From an uncultured Bacteroides sp. (lineage in GTDB: Bacteria > Bacteroidota > Bacteroidia > Bacteroidales > Bacteroidaceae): DNA of 16,991 bases. Each line of letters opens with the position of its first letter. Positions within the stretch are counted from its first letter, which is position 1. A program made the position numbers and the translations under genes. Location of the stretch: NCBI GenBank assembly GCA_905197435.1, contig CAJJYX010000058.1:1-16991 (forward strand), in the 5' to 3' direction. Under the pieces are notes generated by a model. That model did no database searches and had not been told where the DNA came from. It saw nothing but the letters and a program-made list of their open reading frames with translations. Of this stretch, positions 1-8,273 are shown piece by piece.

Positions 1-517
1 CGGCCACCCAGATGTTGAGCCCGTCGTTGAAACGGTCGAAGAAGAGATAAGGCGTGCCGTCATCATCAATAAACAGAGAGTTGTCAATGCATTTCTCATC
101 GGCAATCATCGGTTCCTTCTTACTTTGGGTAAATGGTCCTGCAGGTGAGTCTGCTGTTGCCACACAGATATGCTCGTCTGCCGAGTAATACATATAGAAC
201 TTCCCGTTCACTTCATAGACCTCCGGTGCCCAGAACCAACGGTCGGCCCAGACATCCTTCTTTTGGAGCGCCATGCCCTTATACTTCCAAGTCTGCAAAT
301 CATCGGAGGTATAGACCTCGATACCATCATCAGCATGGGTGCCGTATGCATAGTAAGTACCCTCGTGCAACATGATGAACGGGTCGGCCAAAAGCAGCGG
401 TGTTGCAACTTCCTCCACAACAATATCGTCTACATTCTTATAGTCTGAAGAACAGGACTGACAGGAAGTCAGCATAGCCGACAGAAACAGATACATACAT
501 ATAAAATTCTTTTTCAT
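1..517 (-). CDS. GH43 family glycosidase, lipoprotein, C-terminus off the left edge
   Basis: This is an N-terminal fragment of about 172 codons, read from ATG at 517-515 and still open at the window edge. Residues 1-18 form a lipoprotein signal ending in a lipobox (LTSC), with the lipidated Cys at 19, so the enzyme is probably anchored in the outer membrane. The mature part starts a GH43 five-bladed propeller. LADPF carries the likely catalytic base Asp45, a WAPEVY motif is at 96-101, and CIDNSLF carries the likely pKa-modulating Asp145. The catalytic acid Glu would lie in the missing part. GH43 enzymes are mostly alpha-L-arabinofuranosidases, beta-xylosidases, arabinanases or exo-galactosidases, and the activity here cannot be chosen. 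It lies 246 bp downstream of the larger GH43 gene on the same strand, and the gap holds a 22-bp tandem repeat array and a near-consensus promoter. It may therefore have its own promoter. Confidence 0.9.
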   Translation of the reverse strand, partial: MKKNFICMYLFLSAMLTSCQSCSSDYKNVDDIVVEEVATPLLLADPFIMLHEGTYYAYGTHADDGIEVYTSDDLQTWKYKGMALQKKDVWADRWFWAPEVYEVNGKFYMYYSADEHICVATADSPAGPFTQSKKEPMIADEKCIDNSLFIDDDGTPYLFFDRFNDGLNIWVA

Positions 518-560
518 GACTCTTTCTTAAACAATTATTATGATGATAAATATTTACTCT

Positions 561-568
561 CAAAGAGA
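561..568 (-). promoter_or_regulatory. Possible -7 promoter element for the lipoprotein GH43 gene
   Basis: On the minus strand this reads TCTCTTTG, one base from the Bacteroides -7 consensus TAnnTTTG, and lies 44 bp upstream of the ATG at 517. No good -33 TTTG is seen. The expected -33 position falls at the edge of the 22-bp repeat array. A weak core promoter next to a repeated site would fit an activator-dependent promoter, which is inference. Confidence 0.4.
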
Positions 569-582
569 TGTTCCGCTACACC

Positions 583-660
583 CGTATATTGAATCCTATT
601 CAGTCGTATACTGAATGCCATTCAATCGTATACTGAAATGCATTCAGTCGTATACTGAAT
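583..660. repeat. 22-bp tandem repeat array, 3.5 copies
   Basis: Three complete 22-bp units occupy 583-604, 605-626 and 627-648, followed by a 12-base partial fourth copy at 649-660. Units start with CGTATACTGAAT (CGTATATTGAAT in the first) and end with ATTCAGT or ATTCAAT. Across unit junctions this creates interrupted palindromes of the form ATTCAGT-CGTAT-ACTGAAT. The array lies 66-143 bp upstream of the lipoprotein GH43 start, in the only sizeable gap inside the enzyme part of the PUL. The 22-bp period is close to two DNA helical turns, so all copies face the same side of the helix. It may be a multi-site operator or a set of small hairpins in a leader; the sequence does not decide which. 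Confidence 0.85.
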
Positions 661-763
661 CACCCCTAACATATCGTACTGATTCACAACGGAATACAAA
701 CACCGGTTTCTACATACATTTTTCATTACACATATACGAGGCGGCACATCCCCGCGATTGCGT

Positions 764-3406
764 CTAATCGTGCCTTTGCCCTACATGATAATACAACGTA
801 CCACCATAAACCGGAGAGCCACCCTCCGAACAGAATCCGATGCGGGATGCAGGGTAGCGGATGTCCAAAGCACCCAGTTCCCTACCGTCCACAAACAGAT
901 ACAGCTTGTCTGCCCGGCGCACGGCACGGAAATTATAGGAGTCTTTCCACAACTCATGCACACCAATCTTGTAGATATGGCGTTCCAAATCTTCCGCCTC
1001 CTTGTTGATGAAGCGGATGCCCTCTGCCTTCACCGGAGTAAAGGTACAATAATTATAAGCAGGATGCGCGGCTATTCCCTTTTCTTTGCTTTCTATCGGA
1101 TGCCATTCGCCACCATTCAGGTATTCCATGTCGAACTTGCCGAACATATCATTTGCAAATCCGGATTTATTGCCCGCTTCGTGACGGTTCAGATAAAGGG
1201 TATCCAGCCATGTAGGTGCAGCAAAACGATAACCTTTCTCTATGAAATCGGTATACTTCACATCCGGATAGACCGTTTGCAGGCAACCCAATGGGAATTC
1301 CTTCCTCCAAGCGGTCTTCCCTTTCTTCACGGCTGTCACCTCAAGCATACGGGTGATGCCATCGAACTGAGCCTTCACATAGTTATCCTTATCCACATAA
1401 ACCGGATAGCTGCCCGCCATATCCTGCTCCGGCAAGCCGGACAACTGGAAGCTGAATTCATAATCGTTCAGGAAATCGCCCTTCAGCAACTCCTCATTCC
1501 CCGAAAGCTGAAAATGCACATCATCGAAGCCGATGGTATAGGTAGTTCCTTCGAACAAGGCTGCCTTTGTCTCGTCGAATACTCCGGGAACACCCGCCTC
1601 TTCCGCCGGAACGGCCGCTGCAAAGACATGCCTCCCCGGTGCGGGAATCTCATCCAGCCAAACCTTCAGGCAACCGCCGTTGCGCTCGATGCGCAGGTGA
1701 TGGTACACACCCCAACGGAAATCCTCCGGCAGGGCATAGGATTCCTTGCTTTCTTTACCGCCCACAAGCGTACGCAGGTACCAGCTCCGGCTCTTAGCGT
1801 CCAAACCTACGTATGCACAGTTACCGGCATCCTTCCACCAGGCAATGACACCGGCTTCGCCCCCGGTCTTGACTCCCGTCTCGAACAGGTAGGCCACAGA
1901 GGGCTGTACCTGTTGCAACACACCGAACGAAGCGATCTCGCCTTTGCCCGCAAACGTGGGCATCGAAGGTTCGGGATGATAGCCCGCCGTACGGGGACCG
2001 GTGATGCCGTCCACAAACATGGTCTTGTCGAAGAACTGGACACGGTTGATATACTGTCCCCGATGCTCATCGTTCTTGTTTGCCATATAAATCAGCCACC
2101 ATTCAAATCCGTTGGGGCCTCTCAGAATATTGGGCTGGCCGGGAGTCATCAGGATATCGTCGGCAATACCGTCTTTCATGTCGAACAGAGAAACGTCGAA
2201 GAATTGCGAACGTCCCTTATTCGTTTCTACGGCAAGCAGGTTCGTGCCTACCCTCAAGGCAGCACGCAGCTTCTTGTCCAGGTTTACGATGCAATAATCA
2301 CGCCCCTGCTTCTCGTAGACAAGCGTTCCGTTCAGATAAATCCGGGTATCTCCGTCGTGAGCGACACGCAGTGCCAGATTGCCGGTCTCGCTGCCGGCAG
2401 TGAAAGCCTTTCGCAACCATAAGGAAGGGGTAGTCCACAAAGTGCCCAGATGCCGGGTTGTGGAACCTTCCACTTCACGCGACGAAAAGCCGGTCTCCCC
2501 CCTCGCCCAGCCGGAATCATCGTAGGATGTTCCGGTCCAATCGCCTTCCGGCTTGTTCTCCGTATAAGCAAACAACGGCTCATACGTGCGGCCATACCGC
2601 AATAAATCCACATGCTTTTCCTCCAGTTGCGTCTGATTACAACCTACAACCGGATAGCTATATTTATTACCATTTTGAAAACCTAAAGGAGAGTCTGCCT
2701 CGGCAACTCCCAACTGATAATTGCCCCACTCCGTCGAGGTGTGGTTGGCATTGTACATCATATAGTAGCGGTCCCTGTACTTCATGACCCACGGGCCCTC
2801 CGCCACTCTGTTATCCATCGTTTCCCATGTGTCCGGCAATGAGGCGAACAGGCACACCGGTTCGCCGGCAAACTCTGCCGGGTTCTTCATTTTGCGCCCC
2901 CAGATGGTATTTCCATCGGTAAAGCGCACCATATACATGTATAGTTGTCCATTATCATCTCTGAAAACTTTGGGGTCGATACGGTTATCCATCCATGTCT
3001 TCTTGTCCGGCTCTGTATAAGCGCCCAAGACATCTTTGCTCTGCGCATGTACAATGTGAACCGCATGCTTGTCCTTTCCCCAATAATTGACCGACCAGTA
3101 CAAGTGAAAATCCCCGTTCAGATAGAACATGTCATTGGCATGAATCTGGTTGTCTCCGGCTCCGGTACCCTTTGTCCAGTCATTGTCCATGGATACGACA
3201 TGGATAGGTTTGCCCCAATGAACCAAGTCGTCGGATACATAAAAATCCCCGTCCGTGTGGACTCCGCCGATATAGTATTTGCCGTTGTATTTCATTACGC
3301 CGGCATCTGCCACTCCCGGAAGTACCGGATTCTGGATGTTCTGTGCAAACAAGCTGCCGCAGCAGGCAAAAGCGAATGATAACAGTAGTTTTTTGCAGAC
3401 AAGCAT
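764..3406 (-). CDS. Large multidomain exported GH43 glycosidase
   Basis: This 880-residue exported enzyme has a signal sequence at about 1-21 (cleavage near LFA-Q). A lipoprotein reading at the two Cys at 15-16 is possible but weaker. The GH43 propeller starts at about 25. Likely catalytic residues are the base Asp34 (VADAG), the modulator Asp144 (RIDPKVF) and the acid Glu203 (VAEGPW). The propeller appears interrupted by a jelly-roll, carbohydrate-binding-like domain at about 270-412 (motifs SYDDSGW, DGDTRIYLNGTLVYE). It resumes at about 418-475, where the usual GHN/GHG-type motif reads GQPN. A concanavalin-A/LamG-like sandwich follows at about 490-660, then a further beta-rich region to the end containing a discoidin-like stretch. 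The gene follows susD by 84 bp with a hairpin between, so it is probably expressed by readthrough from the susCD operon. Exact substrate unknown; likely an arabinose-, xylose- or galactose-releasing exo-enzyme. Confidence 0.88.
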   Translation of the reverse strand: MLVCKKLLLSFAFACCGSLFAQNIQNPVLPGVADAGVMKYNGKYYIGGVHTDGDFYVSDDLVHWGKPIHVVSMDNDWTKGTGAGDNQIHANDMFYLNGDFHLYWSVNYWGKDKHAVHIVHAQSKDVLGAYTEPDKKTWMDNRIDPKVFRDDNGQLYMYMVRFTDGNTIWGRKMKNPAEFAGEPVCLFASLPDTWETMDNRVAEGPWVMKYRDRYYMMYNANHTSTEWGNYQLGVAEADSPLGFQNGNKYSYPVVGCNQTQLEEKHVDLLRYGRTYEPLFAYTENKPEGDWTGTSYDDSGWARGETGFSSREVEGSTTRHLGTLWTTPSLWLRKAFTAGSETGNLALRVAHDGDTRIYLNGTLVYEKQGRDYCIVNLDKKLRAALRVGTNLLAVETNKGRSQFFDVSLFDMKDGIADDILMTPGQPNILRGPNGFEWWLIYMANKNDEHRGQYINRVQFFDKTMFVDGITGPRTAGYHPEPSMPTFAGKGEIASFGVLQQVQPSVAYLFETGVKTGGEAGVIAWWKDAGNCAYVGLDAKSRSWYLRTLVGGKESKESYALPEDFRWGVYHHLRIERNGGCLKVWLDEIPAPGRHVFAAAVPAEEAGVPGVFDETKAALFEGTTYTIGFDDVHFQLSGNEELLKGDFLNDYEFSFQLSGLPEQDMAGSYPVYVDKDNYVKAQFDGITRMLEVTAVKKGKTAWRKEFPLGCLQTVYPDVKYTDFIEKGYRFAAPTWLDTLYLNRHEAGNKSGFANDMFGKFDMEYLNGGEWHPIESKEKGIAAHPAYNYCTFTPVKAEGIRFINKEAEDLERHIYKIGVHELWKDSYNFRAVRRADKLYLFVDGRELGALDIRYPASRIGFCSEGGSPVYGGTLYYHVGQRHD

Positions 3407-3420
3407 ATGGTATAAGATTT

Positions 3421-3480
3421 AAGAAAGAAAAGGCTATGCCGGAAGTATCCTGAATGAGAACAGGCTTCCGGGCATAGCCT
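3421..3480 (-). terminator. Intercistronic hairpin with T-rich tail after susD
   Basis: Arms 3431-3445 and 3465-3480 form a stem of 15 pairs with one bulged base at 3470 (AGGCTATGCC pairs with GGCATAGCCT, GGAAG with CTTCC) and a loop of 19 bases. On the minus strand it begins 11 bases after the susD stop codon and is followed by TTTTCTTTCTT. It looks like a Rho-independent terminator or attenuator that would lower expression of the GH43 gene relative to susCD. The interrupted T tract suggests partial readthrough. It could also protect the susCD mRNA 3' end. Confidence 0.75.
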
Positions 3481-3490
3481 TCTTTGGTTA

Positions 3491-5068
3491 TTAATAGTTA
3501 GGATTCTGAGTAAGGTGCGCAACACCGCCCACCGTGCTGTTTTCCACCTCATCCCTCGGAATAGGCAGACGTCTGTGCTTGCCGACGATGAAGTTATTGA
3601 AGTCCTTGTCACGGGCTTTCAGCTCATCAATACCAGCTTGGGAATCAAGCAATCCCCAACGCTTCAAGTCGGCCCAGCGCCAACCTTCGAAACAGAGTTC
3701 CAAAGTACGTTCCATCTGCAGACGCTTGATAAAGGCATCCTTAGAGCTCAGGCAGTCTTTCCACCGGCTGTCTTTCAACTTGGCCAGACCGGCACGTTCT
3801 CTTACCTTGTCCACATAAACAGCAGCATCGGCAGGATTGGCTCCTGTTTCAACAAGGCACTCTGCATAGTTCATCAGGATATCCGCATAACGCATGATAC
3901 GGTAGTTGTTACGGGCAAAGTAGTCTTCCGCACTGCGATAGTAAGAGGTATTGTACTTGCGGATATAGCAGTCTTCCGGATCGGTTCCCCAATTGTCATT
4001 CCAATCCGCATTCTCAACGCCATAATATTTCTTCGGTTGGTCGGGGAAGTCCTGTGAGAATCCGCGGTAAAGGATACTGCTGTACAAGCGCAAGTCATTC
4101 TTTCCGTCCACACGTTTCTCTTTCAAGAATTCGTCTACCAGCCAGCGGCGTGCCTTACCGTCTCCCCAACCTATACCGCTCGGAGCATAGAACTGAGTAC
4201 GCTGGAAACCGAATGCCATACTGGCATCATTACCCGTACCACCCTTGTTCTGGTCATCGAACTGAATTTCAAAGATGCCTTCTTTGTTGTTCTCATCCAA
4301 GTCGGTGAAGTTATCTTCGCGGTTGTCGATAAGACCGTACAAAGAGCCCTCTTTGTCAATCAGCCATTGCAGTTGTTCCTTTGCCTTGTCATACTTATGC
4401 TGTTGCATATAGGCCTTGCCCAGCAATGCCTTGGCAGCGCCTTTGGTGGCACGTCCCAGGTTGGCAGCATCCCAAGATTCCGGCAGATACTGCATGGCAA
4501 AAGTCAAATCTTTCTCTATCTGGTCCCATATTTCCTGCTCGGAAGCATCTTCCGGTATATAGGAAGCATCTTTGGGTTCCAACGGCATAGTTCCTTTGTC
4601 CCACAACAGATTCACCTGGAAATACCACAATGCACGCAAGAAAGAAGCCTGTGCCAGTACCTGGTTTTTCGTTGTCTCGTCCATCTCGATGGAAGGAACG
4701 TGGGCCAACACCTGGTTGCAACGGAAAATGCCTACATAGAAATGTTCCCAATGTATGTTGTTGCCTTCGTAAAAATTATAGTTATTATAGAGGAAACGTG
4801 TCCAGTCGCCCAGTTCAATCCAAGGAGAAGAACTCCATCCTTCGTCCGAAGTCAAATCATAGCGGAAAGAGAGCCAACGCATCCAAGTACCTTCCTTATA
4901 GAGGAAGCTATAGCAAGCATTTACACCGGCTGTAGCATCTTCCGGCTTATTCCAGTAAGTATCGTTGGTCACTTCATTGGGGTTATCAATATCCAATAAA
5001 CTCGAACTGCATCCGGTGCACAACGTCAAGGCACCTGCAAGCATTAATCCATAATATATCTTTTTCAT
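3491..5068 (-). CDS. susD-like: SusD/RagB-family outer-membrane glycan-binding lipoprotein
   Basis: The product (525 aa, a normal SusD length) is the surface lipoprotein that caps the SusC channel and binds the oligosaccharide to be imported. The signal ends in a lipobox with Cys20 (LCTGC). The N-terminal region has the typical SusD opening LLDIDNPNEVT and the alpha-helical segment QASFLRALWYFQVNLLW. The C-terminal part has the conserved LERTLELCFEGWRWADLKRW-like region and the HRRLPIPRDEVE ending usual in RagB/SusD proteins. It starts 22 bp after the susC stop, so the two are cotranscribed and translated as a pair. A strong hairpin follows the stop codon. SusD sequence does not reveal the ligand. 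The gene symbol is a family label, not an orthology claim to starch utilisation. Confidence 0.96.
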   Translation of the reverse strand: MKKIYYGLMLAGALTLCTGCSSSLLDIDNPNEVTNDTYWNKPEDATAGVNACYSFLYKEGTWMRWLSFRYDLTSDEGWSSSPWIELGDWTRFLYNNYNFYEGNNIHWEHFYVGIFRCNQVLAHVPSIEMDETTKNQVLAQASFLRALWYFQVNLLWDKGTMPLEPKDASYIPEDASEQEIWDQIEKDLTFAMQYLPESWDAANLGRATKGAAKALLGKAYMQQHKYDKAKEQLQWLIDKEGSLYGLIDNREDNFTDLDENNKEGIFEIQFDDQNKGGTGNDASMAFGFQRTQFYAPSGIGWGDGKARRWLVDEFLKEKRVDGKNDLRLYSSILYRGFSQDFPDQPKKYYGVENADWNDNWGTDPEDCYIRKYNTSYYRSAEDYFARNNYRIMRYADILMNYAECLVETGANPADAAVYVDKVRERAGLAKLKDSRWKDCLSSKDAFIKRLQMERTLELCFEGWRWADLKRWGLLDSQAGIDELKARDKDFNNFIVGKHRRLPIPRDEVENSTVGGVAHLTQNPNY

Positions 5069-5090
5069 AATTTATAAACTGATTTATAAG

Positions 5091-8000
5091 TTAAAAGGTC
5101 AAATCCAATCCAAACATTACCGAACGTGTATTGGGATATGCAAAGTTGTCCGTACCGCTGTTCCAAACGGAATTTGCACCCTTGAAGTCGGGGTCCAGAC
5201 CGGAATATCCGGTGATGGTAATCAAATTGCTACCGGTAGCAAACAAGCGGAGTTTCTCAACTCCCAAATTCTTCAGCCAATCTTGTCTGAAATTATATCC
5301 AATGGAGATATTCTTCATACGGAAGTAAGAACCGTTCTCCAAGAAACGGTCGGCATCGCGGGAGTTGCGGAAGTCACCGTAAATGATACGCGGGGTATTG
5401 GAGTTAGGATTCACCTGGTAAGGTTCTTCACCCTTTTTAAAACGGATATAGTTGGAATTGTCTGCAAACAGACGTCCTTGCCAGCGGGATACGTTGTATA
5501 TCTTATTGCCGAACTGACCGTTCCACATCATACTGAAATCAAAGTTTTTCCACTCTGCATTGAATACCAATGACATTTGCATCTTGGCCCAGGGACTGCC
5601 GCAATAATCACGGTCGGCATCAGTAATCTCTCCGTCATCATTCAAATCGAGATACTTAACATCTCCCAATTGAGGACGTTTTCCCTCAATCATAATGGGC
5701 TTACCCGTAGATGTCACATAATTATCAATCTGCTCTTGTGTCTTGAAGATGCCATCTGTCTTTCTCAAATAGAACTCGGCCAAAGAGCGGCCCGGTTTTG
5801 TCCTTGCCTGACCGGAATCAATATAGTCTCTGTTAGTACCGTCACGGCCCAAGCTCAAGACTTCGTTATCCATGGTAGTCACATTCAGCAAAGCGCTATA
5901 CTTAAAGTCCGAAATCTGGTCTTTCCAACCAAGTGTAAACTCGAAGCCCTTGTTGCGCAAACTGGCGGCATTTTTCCAGGGAGAGCCTCCTTGGTTACCG
6001 GTAGAAATGGCAATCGGAGTTTCTGCCAATACATCACTGGTCTTTGAGTTGTAATACTCTGCGCTGACAGTCAAGCGCTGGTTAAGGAAGCTGGCATCAA
6101 AGCCTACATTCACCGTTTCTTTTGTTTCCCAAACAAGGCCTGCGTTCACAAGCTTCACCTGAGTAGAACCCGGAACAATAGCACCGCCGAATACGGTCAC
6201 AATACTCTGGTTGATAGTTCCGATATAATCCCAATCGCCGATGGAAGAGTTACCAAGACGACCCCAGTTACCTCTGATCTTCAAATCATTGATCCAAGGC
6301 ACATCAAAGAATTCCTCGTTTGAAATTCTCCAGGCACCGGAGAATGAGGGGAAATTACCCCAACGGTTTTCCTTAGCCAGACGGGAAGTACCGTCACGAC
6401 GGAAAGTAGCAGTCAGATAGTATCTATCATCATAAATGTAGTTTGCACGTCCCAAATAAGAAATCATAGCATTCTCGCTGATGCTGTTTGTATTCTGCTG
6501 GTTGCTTTGTCCGGCATTCAATACGGTCAGATAATCACCGTTACCCAACATCGGGAAGTTCAGGCGGGAAGCCCACAAACCTTCCCATTCATGGTGCTGG
6601 TAAGTAGTACCGACCACGGCATCCACATGGTGCTTGCCAAAATCCTTGTTGAAGTTCAACGTGTGCTCAATCAACATGTTGTAGGTATTGTCGCGTGCCT
6701 TCTGGCTTTCCGGATCACGGTGCTCCTGGTTCTGGGTCCAGTTACCTTCTCCACGGAACCATGAGTTCTCATAAAAGTAAAGGTCGACACCACCGTTGAA
6801 TTTATAGGAGAGGAATTCGAAAGGCTTGAACTCCAACCATAAAGAACCATTCAAACGATTCTGGCGAAAATGACGGTATTCCAAATCTTCACGGGCAATC
6901 GGGTTTACACCGAACGTATTGTACTTGCCGGCATCACCATAGCCATATCCTCCCGGATTGTTCTCGTCGTAGATGGGGATGGTAGGCATCATGCGCAAAA
7001 AGTCATTGTAGGTATTGGTCTGGTTCGGGTCTGTGTTTGTAAGTGAATAAGCCAAGTTTTCACCAAAAGAGAACCAGCCTTTTTTACCCTGCGTATTGAC
7101 ACGGAAGCTGTAACGGTCAAAAGTATTTCCATAAGAAACACCATCATTGTTATAGTAACCGGCTGATACAAAATAACTGCCGGAATCGCCACCACCGGAA
7201 AGTGATACGTTGTAGTCCTGCACCAATGCGGTCTTCAACACTTCATCCTGCCAGTTGGTATCATACTGTGAGTGTTTCTGAGTGCTGTTTACAGTGGCAA
7301 TACCATCTTTGATGGCTTCATTATAGGCAATATCATTATACTTGATATATTCCGCCGCATTCATCAAATCAAATTTCGGACTCCATTCCAACGTTTCCTT
7401 TACGCTTACATTCACTTTCATCGGGCCTTTCGTACCCTTCTTGGTAGTAACGATAATCACACCATTGGCTGCACGCGAACCGTAGATGGCAGCAGCAGAA
7501 GCATCCTTCAGAATCTGAATGGACTCTGCATCCGCAGGGTTGAAATCGACACCCGGATCTGTAATCATGCCATCAATCACCCAAAGCGGAGAGTTATTGC
7601 TCAAGGAGCCGACACCACGAATCTCAATGGAGGCATCTTCGCCCGCCCTACCACTACTGCGTACATTGACACCGGTTGCCAAGCCCTGCATCTGGCTGAC
7701 CAGTGTTCCTGCAGCGCTTTTCTTCATTTCCTTGGTATCAACAACGGCGACTGCTCCGGTCAAGTCGGATTTCTTCACGGTCTGATAACCGATGACAACC
7801 ACTTCTTCCAGTGCTTTCGAATCGTCTTTCATCACCACGCGCAAAGCAGTTCCCCTATAGACAACTTCCTGCGTAAGCATACCGATATAAGAGAAAACGA
7901 GTGTACTTCCCTTCTTTCCACTCACTGAGAAATTACCGTCGATATTGGTAATGGCACCCGTGGTAGTACCTTTTACCAATACATTTACGCCTACCAAAGG

Positions 8001-8102
8001 CTCACTATTTGCATCCGTCACCGTTCCCGTCATGGTCACCTCTTGTGAATATGCGGTAGTTGCAAACACAACAAAGAATAAGAATAAGATTTTCTTGATC
8101 AT
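5091..8102 (-). CDS. susC-like: SusC/RagA-family TonB-dependent outer-membrane transporter
   Basis: The transporter is 1003 aa from the ATG at 8102. A GTG-initiated extension to 8159 is open, but the signal peptide MIKKILFLFFVVFATTAYSQ starts at the ATG, so I chose that start. A carboxypeptidase-D-regulatory-like domain (about 22-95, TGTVTDANSEPLVGVNV) is followed by the TonB-box region (LEEVVVIGYQTVKKSDLTGA). The plug has the standard motifs IQILKDASAAAIYGSRAANG and VIIVTTKKG, and a long 22-stranded-barrel region follows. It ends in GLDLTF with the terminal aromatic residue expected of outer-membrane barrels. It imports oligosaccharides with TonB/ExbBD energy, using SusD as the lid. It is the first gene of the susCD transcript, and the HTCS upstream is the probable regulator. 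Confidence 0.97.
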   Translation of the reverse strand: MIKKILFLFFVVFATTAYSQEVTMTGTVTDANSEPLVGVNVLVKGTTTGAITNIDGNFSVSGKKGSTLVFSYIGMLTQEVVYRGTALRVVMKDDSKALEEVVVIGYQTVKKSDLTGAVAVVDTKEMKKSAAGTLVSQMQGLATGVNVRSSGRAGEDASIEIRGVGSLSNNSPLWVIDGMITDPGVDFNPADAESIQILKDASAAAIYGSRAANGVIIVTTKKGTKGPMKVNVSVKETLEWSPKFDLMNAAEYIKYNDIAYNEAIKDGIATVNSTQKHSQYDTNWQDEVLKTALVQDYNVSLSGGGDSGSYFVSAGYYNNDGVSYGNTFDRYSFRVNTQGKKGWFSFGENLAYSLTNTDPNQTNTYNDFLRMMPTIPIYDENNPGGYGYGDAGKYNTFGVNPIAREDLEYRHFRQNRLNGSLWLEFKPFEFLSYKFNGGVDLYFYENSWFRGEGNWTQNQEHRDPESQKARDNTYNMLIEHTLNFNKDFGKHHVDAVVGTTYQHHEWEGLWASRLNFPMLGNGDYLTVLNAGQSNQQNTNSISENAMISYLGRANYIYDDRYYLTATFRRDGTSRLAKENRWGNFPSFSGAWRISNEEFFDVPWINDLKIRGNWGRLGNSSIGDWDYIGTINQSIVTVFGGAIVPGSTQVKLVNAGLVWETKETVNVGFDASFLNQRLTVSAEYYNSKTSDVLAETPIAISTGNQGGSPWKNAASLRNKGFEFTLGWKDQISDFKYSALLNVTTMDNEVLSLGRDGTNRDYIDSGQARTKPGRSLAEFYLRKTDGIFKTQEQIDNYVTSTGKPIMIEGKRPQLGDVKYLDLNDDGEITDADRDYCGSPWAKMQMSLVFNAEWKNFDFSMMWNGQFGNKIYNVSRWQGRLFADNSNYIRFKKGEEPYQVNPNSNTPRIIYGDFRNSRDADRFLENGSYFRMKNISIGYNFRQDWLKNLGVEKLRLFATGSNLITITGYSGLDPDFKGANSVWNSGTDNFAYPNTRSVMFGLDLTF

Positions 8103-8238
8103 TTTTATAGAATTAGATTTTAAAACTATGCGGAAACTAACGCCCGCTTTTAAATACACTGCAGAAAGAAATTAGCCACTTCTGCCAATCATAGAACATT
8201 GATTAGAATCTGTTACGTCATAGGCATAGGAATCATGG

Positions 8239-8260
8239 TATTATAAATAGTATTATAAAT
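8239..8260. repeat. Short A/T direct repeat in the susC leader
   Basis: TATTATAAAT occurs at 8239-8248 and again at 8251-8260, a 12-bp period. It lies just downstream of the predicted susC transcription start and would be in the 5' leader. Its function is unknown; it could be simple A/T-rich sequence. Confidence 0.5.
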
Positions 8261-8273
8261 TGTTGGTTTTCGG

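Noticed and set aside
741..755. Small GCGG/CCGC stem downstream of the large GH43 stop as a terminator
   Set aside because: The stem is only 4 bp and there is no T tract on the minus strand, so it does not look like a Rho-independent terminator.
758..2422. Long open frame (554 codons) on the plus strand opposite the large GH43 gene
   Set aside because: It lies wholly antisense to a clear GH43 protein with signal peptide and catalytic motifs. Its translation shows no recognisable domain and has the composition of a complementary-strand shadow.
8095..8121. Possible plus-strand promoter (TAGATTTT) that could drive an antisense RNA to the susC leader
   Set aside because: The -7 box lacks the final G, the TTG upstream is spaced too closely (about 15 bp), and no terminator for a short RNA is seen. 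The support is too weak to call.
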